DNA of 64,000 nucleotides, from contig JAKSID010000010.1 in assembly GCA_024399035.1 (NCBI GenBank), positions 20,099 to 84,098 of the forward strand, read 5' to 3'. Source of the DNA: Fibrobacter sp. Its GTDB lineage: Bacteria > Fibrobacterota > Fibrobacteria > Fibrobacterales > Fibrobacteraceae. Below, in pieces: positions 24,900 to 33,196 of the stretch; positions within the stretch are counted from its first letter, which is position 1, and each line of letters begins with the position of its first letter. A program made the position numbers and the translations under genes. Below the pieces are notes generated by a model. That model did no database searches and had not been told where the DNA came from. It was given only the letters and a program-made list of their open reading frames with translations.

Positions 24900-26402
24900 T
24901 TACTTCACAGAGAAGATTCTGTGAGCGCCATTGCCCTTCACAATGTATAAGCCCTTGTCAAGATTCATGGAATTCAGCTGAGTCTGAACATCGTTCATGC
25001 GAACGCCATTCAGCTTGCAAACAAAGGCACCCTTGGTATTGTACACGGAGAAAGTCTGTTCGCCAAGAAGTTGAATGCTCTTGAAAGCAATGCCTTGAAC
25101 TTTATTGGTGTCTTCAGGAACGACAACAGGATCATCTTCCACCTTGTCAATCTTTTCAATCTTCACATTATCAATGAAAACGCTACCCGTAGCAAGGCCG
25201 GCATTAAAGGAAATTCGGCCGTTTTCGTCGGTAGGCTCATTCATAGTGAACTTGATTTCATAAGACTTGGAGGTGGTGCCGAGTTCAAAAGTCTTAGCTT
25301 CACCAAGGTAACTTGTCCACGGATCGGTATCCTTTTCCAGGTTCACTTCCAGGCTTCTAGCCACAGATCCATAAGCGTCAAAAGTCAGCTTGTAGCTCAG
25401 GCCCTTTTCGTAATGCATACCCTTCTGGATAACCTGAACGTCGTAGGCGTTGGTACCGGTCTTAGAAACAGCGATTTCGCCCTTACCTTCATTAAACTTA
25501 AAGGTACCTTCGCCACTATGGACCGTCAGGCCCCATCCAGCAGTCTTCAAGGAATCGGAGAAGTCGCCATTAAATACGTAATCTCTGTTGGTAGGAACTT
25601 CGATGGCGGCAGCAACACCGTCCAAGGAATACTGTTTCACGAAATTCCAGATATCGGAAACTTCATTCTTGGATGGCATATGGCCGCGGCCTTCCAGCTT
25701 AAGATGCTTCACATAGACGCCGCCATCGCAAGGGCCCCAGGAATACAAGGTTGCCCTATCGCCGGTGTGGGGATAGTTGTTGGTCACTTCGGCCTGAGAC
25801 GGGCAATTGAACTGCTTACGATAGCTGCCCAGGTTGTTTTCAAGACCGCTGTAGCCCACTACGTCATCAGTAGTACCGTGGGTATGGAAAATTGGAACAG
25901 GGCGCATTGCGGTGCCTGCACCACCCATCAGGTAACCGGAACAAGGCGCAAAGGCCGCAATCTTGTCGGCAATCTTACCCATGGAATGGTAAGAGAACAT
26001 GCCGCCCATGGAGAAACCGGACATATAGACACGCTTGGTATCGATGTCGTAATCCTTGGCCATCTGGGCGATAATTTCTGTGACCCACTTGGTATCCTTG
26101 TCGCCACTAATATCCCAAGTGCTAAAACCGGTTCCGCCTCTCGGATAAACCACAAGGAAACCTGCCGTATCGGCAACGGCTTCCCAATGGGTATTCTGCT
26201 GCTGATAATTAGGGTCTTGATCCATGCCGTGGAAAGAAAGAAGCAGAGGGCTCTTGGGGGCTAAACCAGACGGTGCATACACATGGACGTCTCTACCAGA
26301 AACGGACACCTTCTTATAGTCATTGATGGATTTTCCGCCACCACCACCCCACTGGGCAAGGGAAACAGACGCTGCAATTAAAAGCAGGGGAAGAACTTTC
26401 AT
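24900..26402 (-). CDS. Secreted CE1-family esterase with carbohydrate-binding module and sorting-like tail
   Basis: 500 residues; AAAGGAG precedes ATG 26402. Signal peptide, then a Gly-rich stub. An esterase domain of the PHB-depolymerase/feruloyl-esterase (CE1) type spans about residues 30-270: LLLSFHGMDQ, the nucleophile elbow GFSMGG, the Asp region THGTTDDVVGYSG and the catalytic His in GRGHMPS. A jelly-roll module (about 280-420, with NGDFSDSLKTAGWGL, SYEIKFTMNEPTDENGRISF and GSVFIDNVKIEKI) matches CBM4/9-like folds. The C-terminal 60 residues form a T9SS-like tail ending GLYIVKGNGAHRIFSVK. It is likely to release ferulate or acetate from hemicellulose extracellularly. Confidence 0.88.
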   Translation of the reverse strand: MKVLPLLLIAASVSLAQWGGGGGKSINDYKKVSVSGRDVHVYAPSGLAPKSPLLLSFHGMDQDPNYQQQNTHWEAVADTAGFLVVYPRGGTGFSTWDISGDKDTKWVTEIIAQMAKDYDIDTKRVYMSGFSMGGMFSYHSMGKIADKIAAFAPCSGYLMGGAGTAMRPVPIFHTHGTTDDVVGYSGLENNLGSYRKQFNCPSQAEVTNNYPHTGDRATLYSWGPCDGGVYVKHLKLEGRGHMPSKNEVSDIWNFVKQYSLDGVAAAIEVPTNRDYVFNGDFSDSLKTAGWGLTVHSGEGTFKFNEGKGEIAVSKTGTNAYDVQVIQKGMHYEKGLSYKLTFDAYGSVARSLEVNLEKDTDPWTSYLGEAKTFELGTTSKSYEIKFTMNEPTDENGRISFNAGLATGSVFIDNVKIEKIDKVEDDPVVVPEDTNKVQGIAFKSIQLLGEQTFSVYNTKGAFVCKLNGVRMNDVQTQLNSMNLDKGLYIVKGNGAHRIFSVK

Positions 26403-26587
26403 TATTTTACTCCTTTAAAGTCTGCATGACGCAGATTACAACCAACCTAATTTACAATCTACTCCAAAACAGGCCCAATGTTTCCTGTTCCGATTAAATC
26501 GTGATGTAAAAGATTACAACACCAAGCCAACTCACGAAAAAAAAGCTATCTTATAGCCCGTAAATTTTTTTTCATCCGAGGCATAAA

Positions 26588-27874
26588 ATGCTTGACATTA
26601 AGAAGATCCGCGAAAATCCGGAATATTATATTGCTGAAACCGAAAAGAAGTATACTACCGTGAGCCTGCGCGATGTTCTCGCTATCGACGAAGAACGCCG
26701 CCCCCTCCTCACCGAAGTGGAACGCCTCAAGAGCGAACGCAACGCTCAGTCCAAGCTCATCGGTGAACTGAAGAAGAAGGGCGAAAACGCCGACGACGCT
26801 CAGGCTGCCACCCGCGAACTGGGCAACAAGATCGACGAAATGGACAAGAAGCTGAAGGATCTGGAATACAAGCAGACCGAAATGCTCATGCACGTCCCCA
26901 ACATCGCTCCCCGCTCCATCGAAGGTAAGGACTCCAGCGACAATAAGGTCGAAAAGGACGGTCCGATTCCTTTCGACTACTACACCAAGAACGATGACTT
27001 CGCCCGCGTCGACCACAAGACCCTCGGCGAACGCCTTGGCATTTTCGACTTTGAACGTGGCGCAAAGATTTCTGGTTCCGGCTTCCCGGTCTACCGTGGT
27101 CTTGGCTCTCGCCTGGAACGCGCCCTCATCCAGTTCTTCCTGGACGAACACCAGAAGGCTGGCTTCGAAGAATTCACTCCTCCGTACCTGGTAACCCGTA
27201 ACACCATGCGTGGTACCGGTCAGCTCCCCAAGTTCGAAGAAGACATGTACCGCTGCGACAAGGATGACGACCTGTTCCTCATCCCCACTGCAGAAGTACC
27301 GCTCACCAACCTTTACTCCGGCGAAGTCATTCCGGAATCCGAACTGCCCAAGCGTATTTGCGCCTACTCCGCCTGCTTCCGTCGTGAAGCTGGATCCTAC
27401 GGTAAGGACACCCGCGGCCTTCTCCGTCTCCACCAGTTCAACAAGGTTGAAATGGTTTACTTCGCTCATCCGGAACACTCCTACGAAGATCACGAAGAAC
27501 TGACCCGCTTTGGCGAAATGCTCCTCGAAAAGCTGGGCCTCCCCTACCACCGTCTGGCTCTCTGCAAGGGCGACCTCGGTTTCGGCGCTGCAAAGTGCTA
27601 CGACCTCGAAGTCTACGCTCCTGTAGAAAAGAAGTGGCTGGAAGTTTCTAGCTGCTCCAACTTCGAAGACTACCAGGCCCGCCGCGCAAACATCAAGACC
27701 AAGATTGGCGGCAAGAACACCTTCATCCACACCTTGAACGGTTCTGGCCTTGCTACTCCTCGCGTGATGGTTGGCATTTGCGACAACTACCAGCAGAAGG
27801 ACGGCTCCCTGTTGATTCCTGAAGTGCTGCGTCCGTACATGGGCGGCATGGAAAAGATTGAGCCTAAGCGCTAA
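26588..27874 (+). CDS. serS: Seryl-tRNA synthetase
   Basis: 428 residues, the normal length. The N-terminal MLDIKKIRENPEYY leads into the long antiparallel coiled-coil arm (about 30-105) that contacts tRNA-Ser. The class II core includes motif 2 (SACFRREAGSYGKDTRGLLRLHQFNK) and motif 3 (NGSGLATPRVMVGICDNYQ). The protein ends GGMEKIEPKR. A near-copy of that end, with its own stop codon, lies about 60 bp downstream at 27933-27970. Codon use is that of a highly expressed gene. Confidence 0.97.
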   Translation: MLDIKKIRENPEYYIAETEKKYTTVSLRDVLAIDEERRPLLTEVERLKSERNAQSKLIGELKKKGENADDAQAATRELGNKIDEMDKKLKDLEYKQTEMLMHVPNIAPRSIEGKDSSDNKVEKDGPIPFDYYTKNDDFARVDHKTLGERLGIFDFERGAKISGSGFPVYRGLGSRLERALIQFFLDEHQKAGFEEFTPPYLVTRNTMRGTGQLPKFEEDMYRCDKDDDLFLIPTAEVPLTNLYSGEVIPESELPKRICAYSACFRREAGSYGKDTRGLLRLHQFNKVEMVYFAHPEHSYEDHEELTRFGEMLLEKLGLPYHRLALCKGDLGFGAAKCYDLEVYAPVEKKWLEVSSCSNFEDYQARRANIKTKIGGKNTFIHTLNGSGLATPRVMVGICDNYQQKDGSLLIPEVLRPYMGGMEKIEPKR

Positions 27875-27898
27875 TCTTTGAACAGGCCGACCATGTGT

Positions 27899-27923
27899 CT
27901 GCAAAGTTTCCTTTGAAACTTTG
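27899..27923. repeat. Perfect hairpin between serS and its duplicated tail
   Basis: GCAAAGTTTC/GAAACTTTGC, a 10-bp inverted repeat with loop CTTT, sits between the serS stop and the repeated serS tail. There is no T-run after it. Confidence 0.7.
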
Positions 27924-27932
27924 CTCTCATTA

Positions 27933-27970
27933 TAAGGGCGGCATGGAAAAGATCGAACCGAAGAAGTAAT
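27933..27970 (+). pseudogene. Duplicated 3' end of serS
   Basis: This stretch encodes GGMEKIEPKK and a stop, almost identical to the serS C-terminus GGMEKIEPKR at 27841-27874. The two differ at several synonymous positions. No start codon or RBS serves it. It looks like the leftover end of a second serS copy, left by recombination or insertion. Confidence 0.7.
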
Positions 27971-28004
27971 TCTTTCCGATCATAAGAAAGCCAAATCTTT
28001 TAAG

Positions 28005-28036
28005 AACAGGTTCCACACTCGTGGGGCCTGTTTTTA
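28005..28036 (+). terminator. Terminator downstream of serS
   Basis: Interrupted stem AACAGG..CCAC / GTGG..CCTGTT (28005-28032) followed by a T-run. Confidence 0.85.
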
Positions 28037-28072
28037 TTATCTTACGTGATATATTGGAACAAAGGAGAACCC

Positions 28073-29443
28073 ATGAACCTCAAGCTTATTTCTGTAGCAG
28101 CAGCCCTTGCAGTCTCTGCAGCCGTTGCACAAGAAGCCACAGCAACCGCCCCGGCCCAGGAACCCGCTGCCGAAGCCCCCGCACAGGAAGCATCTACCGA
28201 AGCAGCAGCACAGGAAACCGCAACTGATGCAGCCCCCGCAGAATCTACCGAAGCTGCAGCCCCGGAATCCGCACCTGCCGCAGCAACCCTGGTCGAAGAA
28301 GTCCCTGCCGCAGCAGCCTCTTCCGAACTGGCAGTTGAATCTGTTACCGACACCGCCAAGGCAAACTTTGATGTTCTCCGCACCCGCGCCTACAATGCCG
28401 TAGGTAACCAGGCCGCAGCAGCTACCATTGCAGACAACCTGGCAAAGCCCCACGAAATGCACGGCAGCAAGCTTGTTTACTTGGAACCGTCCCTTGAATA
28501 CGCTGCACTTTCTTTCGGCGAAAAGAACACCTATTTCCTTAGCTTCCAAAACACCACTGGTAACTACGGCTTAGTTTCCGCAGGTTTCGCAACAGCAGCA
28601 TTCGGTGTAGAAATCTATGGAGCTGTCGGCAAAACCTGGACTCTTCGTGACGAACCCAACCGCGACTACAGCAGCACATCTGTTGCCGCAGGCGATGTAA
28701 TCGGAGCCATCTACTCCATGCCGTTAGGTGGTCTGGATCTTACCGTTGAAGCAAGCTGGCTCACCACAGCTTCAGAAATTTCCTCCGAAGCTACGGCCAA
28801 AAGAACAGACGACTTCGCAAGATACGAACATGACTATTGGGATGTGTTGGCAAGGGCTTCCGTAAGCAATACTCCCACCCAGGATAAGCTTATCTCGTGG
28901 GCTGCTGGCTTGACATTCACTCGTCACAATTTGACGGAATACACCGTAGAAGACGAAGAAGAAACATTGCGAGCAACGCTGGACTCCCGTATTCAAATCG
29001 AGCCGTTCTTCAACTTCGGTCTCCAGGTTCTCAAGTCGAACAACGCACGCGTCTTCCTTGGTATGAATACAAACGTTCCCATGGCAATTTACGACGAGAT
29101 CGCAAACAAGGATAACTACGTTCGCAAGAGCCACTTGAGCCTTTGCATTCTTACACAGCCCAACATTCTTGCTGAACTCGCATTGAATGACAACTGGATG
29201 GTTTTCGGTGGAGCCGCTTATGTATGGAACGTTTTTGCCACGGAATACCTCTATGAAGGTGACTCCGACATTAACACATTCGCCATGAAGTCTAACACCG
29301 TTAACGTAGACGCCGGTGTACGTTTCCAGTACAAGAACTTTGCCCTGGAAGCCGCAGTTAACAATTCCTTCTTCAACAATCCGCTGGCTGGTTTCAATGG
29401 AACCAGCATCATCGCAAACTTTGGCGGCTTTGTCAATTTCTAA
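28073..29443 (+). CDS. Outer membrane beta-barrel-like protein with Ala/Pro/Glu-rich N-terminus
   Basis: 456 residues; AAAGGAG fixes ATG 28073. The signal peptide ends AAVAQ. About residues 20-95 are Ala, Pro and Glu-rich (PAQEPAAEAPAQEASTE-like). The remainder alternates short aromatic strands with acidic turns (NTYFLSFQNTTGNYGLVSAG, AGVRFQYKNFALEAAVNNSFF) and ends FGGFVNF with C-terminal Phe. This fits an outer membrane barrel preceded by a flexible arm, as in the genes at 7799-9316 and 32071-33054. Ligand unknown. A small lipoprotein gene starts 12 bp later. Confidence 0.75.
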   Translation: MNLKLISVAAALAVSAAVAQEATATAPAQEPAAEAPAQEASTEAAAQETATDAAPAESTEAAAPESAPAAATLVEEVPAAAASSELAVESVTDTAKANFDVLRTRAYNAVGNQAAAATIADNLAKPHEMHGSKLVYLEPSLEYAALSFGEKNTYFLSFQNTTGNYGLVSAGFATAAFGVEIYGAVGKTWTLRDEPNRDYSSTSVAAGDVIGAIYSMPLGGLDLTVEASWLTTASEISSEATAKRTDDFARYEHDYWDVLARASVSNTPTQDKLISWAAGLTFTRHNLTEYTVEDEEETLRATLDSRIQIEPFFNFGLQVLKSNNARVFLGMNTNVPMAIYDEIANKDNYVRKSHLSLCILTQPNILAELALNDNWMVFGGAAYVWNVFATEYLYEGDSDINTFAMKSNTVNVDAGVRFQYKNFALEAAVNNSFFNNPLAGFNGTSIIANFGGFVNF

Positions 29444-29455
29444 AGGAGGCTTAAG

Positions 29456-29683
29456 ATGAAAAAGATTATTCTCGCTGCCATTTCCGCATTTACCCTTTCT
29501 GCTTTCATTGCCTGCAGCGCAGATGCTATTGCAAATGCAGATGCTACCGATAAGGTTGGACCCACCGGCATCGTCAGCAACAAAAAGGAAGACCGCGTTA
29601 CGACCTCTAACAAAAAGAGTAGTTCCTCCCAGGCAAAGTCCAGCAGTTCTTCTGCAAAGTCTAGCAGTTCTTCCGGCAAGTAA
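29456..29683 (+). CDS. Small Ser-rich lipoprotein
   Basis: 75 residues; AAAGGAGG lies before ATG 29456. The lipobox is at AFIAC (Cys20). After it come DAIANADATDKVGPTG and then a tail made almost only of Ser and Lys (KKSSSSQAKSSSSSAK). Such Ser-rich stretches normally serve as linkers between domains in Fibrobacter secreted proteins, but here nothing follows. It lies 12 bp behind the barrel-protein gene and 8 bp ahead of the SpmAB gene, so it is co-transcribed. Function unknown; possibly a remnant of a larger lipoprotein. Confidence 0.75.
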   Translation: MKKIILAAISAFTLSAFIACSADAIANADATDKVGPTGIVSNKKEDRVTTSNKKSSSSQAKSSSSSAKSSSSSGK

Positions 29684-29691
29684 GTTACAAC

Positions 29692-30936
29692 ATGGTTCTG
29701 AACGTAATTTGGCTCATTTTCTTTTTCGGTGCGTTCATTGCATGCATGGTGCAGTGGCTTGCCTTTGGCGATAGCGGCATTTTCAACAAGGCGATTCTCG
29801 GTGCATTCGACATGTCCAAGACCGCCTTTGAAATTGCCCTGGGTCTTACAGGTATTCTAAGCCTTTGGCTTGGTATCTTAAAGATTGGCGAAAAAGCAGG
29901 CGCCGTGCAGATCTTGGCCAAGTTGGTTCAGCCCCTGTTTAGCAGGCTTTTCCCGGAGATTCCCAAGGGCCACCCTGTGGTGGGTACCATGCTCATGAAC
30001 ATCAGCGCCAACATGCTTGGCCTGGATAATGCGGCAACCCCCATGGGCCTCAAGGCCATGAAAGAGCTCCAGGATCTGAACCCGAACGAAGACAAGTCCG
30101 TTGCCAGCGATTCCCAGATTATGTTCCTGGTGCTGAATGCCAGCGGCCTTACCTTGATCCCCGTAAGCATTATGACTTACCGCGCCCAGATGGGTGCAGC
30201 AAATCCCAGCGACGTATTCCTTCCCCTTTTGCTTTCTACGTTCTTTAGTACTATCGCAGGCATTGTGGCCCTCAGCTTTTTCCAGAAAGTTAAACTGAAG
30301 GACCCCGTAACCGTGGCATGGCTTGGCGGACTTTCCGCTTGCGTTATCTCCATCATGGTTTACTTCAGCCACCTCACTGCAGAAGCCATCGGTACAACTA
30401 GCCTACTCATTAGCGGCTTGGTCCTGTTTGGCGTCATCGTCGCATTCCTGGGCCTTGCATGCTACCGCAAGATTCAGGCCTACGAAGCCTTCGTTGAAGG
30501 CGCTAAGGACGGTTTCCATACCGCTGTGATGATTATTCCCAACCTGGTTGCAATTCTCGTTGGCGTGGCCGTATTCCGTGCCAGCGGAGCCATGGATCTT
30601 TTGATGAACGGAATCTCCTGGCTGCTCGGTTTGTTCGGCATCGGTAACGATGTGGTACCAGCTCTGCCCACCGCCATTATGAAACCCCTCAGCGGCAGTG
30701 GTGCCCGCGGCATGATGATCGACACCATGAAGACCTTAGGCCCCGATAGTTTCGCCGGTCGTCTCAGTTGCATGTTCCAGGGTGCCGCCGACACCACGTT
30801 CTACATCATCGCAGTATACTTCGGTTCCGTAGGCGTCAAGAAGACCCGTCACGCTGTGACCTGCGCCCTCATCGCCGACGCCGTTGGCGTCATTGCCGCC
30901 ATCGCCATCGCCTACATCTTCTTCCCGCCCATGTAA
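29692..30936 (+). CDS. Fused SpmA-SpmB nucleoside-recognition-domain membrane protein
   Basis: 414 residues with about ten membrane segments. The first half matches SpmA (LGLTGILSLWLGILKIGEKAG, then GTMLMNISANMLGLDNAATPMGLKAM) and the second half SpmB (FVEGAKDGFHTAVMIIPNLVAILVGVAVFRASG, PLSGSGARGM). In Bacillus these are separate proteins needed for spore core dehydration; in non-sporulating bacteria the fused form occurs with unknown transport role. The nucleoside-recognition name comes from the domain family, not from evidence here. Its terminator is at 30998-31030. Confidence 0.9.
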   Translation: MVLNVIWLIFFFGAFIACMVQWLAFGDSGIFNKAILGAFDMSKTAFEIALGLTGILSLWLGILKIGEKAGAVQILAKLVQPLFSRLFPEIPKGHPVVGTMLMNISANMLGLDNAATPMGLKAMKELQDLNPNEDKSVASDSQIMFLVLNASGLTLIPVSIMTYRAQMGAANPSDVFLPLLLSTFFSTIAGIVALSFFQKVKLKDPVTVAWLGGLSACVISIMVYFSHLTAEAIGTTSLLISGLVLFGVIVAFLGLACYRKIQAYEAFVEGAKDGFHTAVMIIPNLVAILVGVAVFRASGAMDLLMNGISWLLGLFGIGNDVVPALPTAIMKPLSGSGARGMMIDTMKTLGPDSFAGRLSCMFQGAADTTFYIIAVYFGSVGVKKTRHAVTCALIADAVGVIAAIAIAYIFFPPM

Positions 30937-30997
30937 ACGTCGATACGGCCTAAAACCGTATCACGAAATCGCACAAAGAAACATTTTCAAAAGTCAA

Positions 30998-31030
30998 AAC
31001 GACTCCCCCAAGGGAGCCGTTTCTTTTTTT
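30998..31030 (+). terminator. Terminator between spmAB and the convergent exchanger gene
   Basis: Stem AACGACTCCC/GGGAGCCGTT with loop CCAA, followed by TTTCTTTTTTT on the plus strand. Confidence 0.88.
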
Positions 31031-31047
31031 AGAACCGTCTTGTAAAA

Positions 31048-32052
31048 CTAGAGCGGCCATTTGCCAGTAGCCTTAAGAATCAAGGCCAACAGGTACAACA
31101 CATAAACAGCAAGCAGCACAAAGCCGGCGACGCGGTTGATGCGACCATCGCCCTTACGACGGTAGCCAAGCACCAGCAGGGACAAAGTCAGCACACCCAT
31201 CAGGGGCATATCGCGGTAAAGCACATCCTGTTCAATGCCAGCCATGGGCGAAATAGTAGCCGCAATGCCCACCACCATCAAAGTGTTGAACAAGTTGGAA
31301 CCGATGATGTTACCTACGGCAAGGTCATCCTCTCCCTTACGGGCTGCAGCAATGGAGCTGGCCAATTCCGGAAGAGAAGTGCCAATGGCAACGATGGTCA
31401 AACCAATCAAGAGATCGCTTACGCCAAGACTGCGTGCAATTTCTACAGCACCCCACACGAGAGCCCTGGAGCTAGCCACCAAGAGAGCCATGCCCAAGAC
31501 CAGCAAGCCAATAGACTTACCAAGGCCCATGGGAGTCTCAGATTCGGTATCAGTGGAAGCCTCGGACGATTCCGATGCGGCAGCCTCAGCAGCCTTGCCG
31601 GCGGCCTTCTTTTCCTTGTAGATGTTAAAGCCCATCACGGCAAAGAACACCAGCAAAAAGATGATGCCATCCAAGCGAGAAACAGAACCATCGAGCAACA
31701 AAGCAATTGACAAGACCGTTACGCCAATAAGCAAAGGTAGGTCCTTCTTGAGGACCGATCTCTGAACAAGAATCGGTGAAATCAAGGCGGTAACACCCAG
31801 AATCAGGGCGATGTTTGCGATGTTACTGCCGTAAGCATTACCCAACGCCAATTCCGGATTACCCTGCACTGCGGACAATGCAGAAACAACCATTTCGGGA
31901 GCGCTGGTACCAAAGCCCACGATTACCATGCCGATAAGCAAGGTGCTCATACCACAAAAACGGGCGACGCCAACGGCGCCGTCCACGAATTTGTCTGCGC
32001 TCCAAACAAGAACTATTAAACCAATGATAACAGCAATTGCAGGAATTAGCAT
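31048..32052 (-). CDS. Na+/Ca2+ (cation/calcium) exchanger, YrbG/CaxA type
   Basis: 334 residues, inner membrane, about ten segments. The two inverted alpha-repeats are present. The first includes GMVIVGFGTSAPEMVVSALSA and GNAYGSNIANIALILG. The second includes GLTIVAIGTSLPELASSIAAA and GNIIGSNLFNTLMVVG. These G(T)S(A/L)PE and GSN motifs carry the ion-binding acidic and polar residues. A short cytoplasmic Ala/Ser/Glu-rich loop (about residues 155-175) separates the halves. It probably exports calcium against sodium or proton. It is convergent with spmAB. Confidence 0.92.
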   Translation of the reverse strand: MLIPAIAVIIGLIVLVWSADKFVDGAVGVARFCGMSTLLIGMVIVGFGTSAPEMVVSALSAVQGNPELALGNAYGSNIANIALILGVTALISPILVQRSVLKKDLPLLIGVTVLSIALLLDGSVSRLDGIIFLLVFFAVMGFNIYKEKKAAGKAAEAAASESSEASTDTESETPMGLGKSIGLLVLGMALLVASSRALVWGAVEIARSLGVSDLLIGLTIVAIGTSLPELASSIAAARKGEDDLAVGNIIGSNLFNTLMVVGIAATISPMAGIEQDVLYRDMPLMGVLTLSLLVLGYRRKGDGRINRVAGFVLLAVYVLYLLALILKATGKWPL

Positions 32053-32070
32053 TTGTGATTCAACTTAAGA

Positions 32071-33054
32071 TTAGGGAACGTAGAAAGACAGACCCAGGGT
32101 GAATGCACTAGAGGTGTTGTCCACGCCGAGATCGAAGTCGTCTTCATAGAGCTTGTTGAGGCCCAGTTCGTAACGAAGATCGAAGCTCAGCATCTTGTGC
32201 GGGCGGATAGAGAGGCCCAGGAGCAAGCTGTAGTCCACAGACTTACGCTGGTCATGGTCTTCGTCCATCATGTCGAACTTATGCTTGCCACCAACACCAC
32301 CGGTATGCTTGCTGTTACCGAACTTCTCGGTATCCACACCCTTACAAATGTAAGAGAAGGTATCGGTCAGCGGAATATCTACGCTAGCACCAACGCCAAA
32401 GGACACGATAGAACGGGGGCCCTTGAAGTCGAAAAGAACGGGGATGTTCAACTTACGCTGCTTGATCTTACGAGAGGTGCTGTAAGAGTTGTCATCGGAA
32501 GTAGAAGCATCGCTCTGTTCATAGAGCAAGGCAATCTTCAAAGCGGATGTGTAGTCGTTCAACGGGAGAACCAGGTGAGGACCAACGCGCCAGGTCATGC
32601 CGGACATGTCGTAGTCAAAGAAGTCGTCCATGAAGAAGTATGAACCGACAAAAGCCTGGACACCGTATGCCAGCTTCTGAGGTTCATAGGAACGGCCACG
32701 CTTTGCAGGTGCTGCAGCAGCTTCGGACTGAACAGTCTGCTGAGAATATGCATTCGTAGTTGCGGGGCGAGATTCAACAACAATAGTCTTAGTCGGCTTT
32801 GCAGAAGAACCACCGCGAACAGCGGTAGGAGCCGGGCCAGTTTCTTCAACTGCGGCAACTTCTGCAGCGGGTGCAGGTTCTACGGCAGGGGCAGCAACTT
32901 CTGCAGCGGGTGCTTCAGCTGCAGCGGGAGCTTCGACAGCGGTAGCTTTGGCTGCGGGTGCAGCGGCTTCAGCAGTAGGTGCTGCGGGTTCTGCAGCAAA
33001 CACGGTAGCTGCAGTAGCAAGCACTGCCATAACAGATGTGAAACGAATATTCAT
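32071..33054 (-). CDS. Outer membrane beta-barrel protein with Ala/Pro/Glu-rich N-terminus
   Basis: 327 residues; AAGGAGG sits before ATG 33054 (MNIRFTSVMAVLATAATVFA, signal peptide). About residues 21-110 are Ala/Pro/Glu/Val-rich low complexity. The rest (about 130-327) looks like a small eight-strand barrel of the PorT/OmpA-like fold: YGVQAFVGSYFFMDDFF, WRVGPHLVLPLNDYTSALKIALLYE, LNIPVLFDFKG, SIVSFGVGASVDIPL, FDLRYELGLNKLYE, AFTLGLSFYVP. It lies 18 bp upstream of the exchanger gene, perhaps in one transcript. Function unknown. Confidence 0.78.
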   Translation of the reverse strand: MNIRFTSVMAVLATAATVFAAEPAAPTAEAAAPAAKATAVEAPAAAEAPAAEVAAPAVEPAPAAEVAAVEETGPAPTAVRGGSSAKPTKTIVVESRPATTNAYSQQTVQSEAAAAPAKRGRSYEPQKLAYGVQAFVGSYFFMDDFFDYDMSGMTWRVGPHLVLPLNDYTSALKIALLYEQSDASTSDDNSYSTSRKIKQRKLNIPVLFDFKGPRSIVSFGVGASVDIPLTDTFSYICKGVDTEKFGNSKHTGGVGGKHKFDMMDEDHDQRKSVDYSLLLGLSIRPHKMLSFDLRYELGLNKLYEDDFDLGVDNTSSAFTLGLSFYVP

Positions 33055-33183
33055 TATTTTCCTCCTTATCAAAGTTTGAAAAAAATATACAATGTTTTAA
33101 CACCCAAAGGCTAGTAAAAAAGCACTTATTCTAACATTTTTACTCATTCATACGTTTTTTAGTGCAAAAAATGAGGTTTTTAC

Positions 33184-33191
33184 TAAATTTT
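33184..33191 (+). promoter_or_regulatory. TAnnTTT-type -7 box before pepA
   Basis: TAAATTTT (seven of eight matches to TAnnTTTG) ends 6 nt before ATG 33197, with no Shine-Dalgarno between. Confidence 0.4.
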
Positions 33192-33196
33192 TCTTT

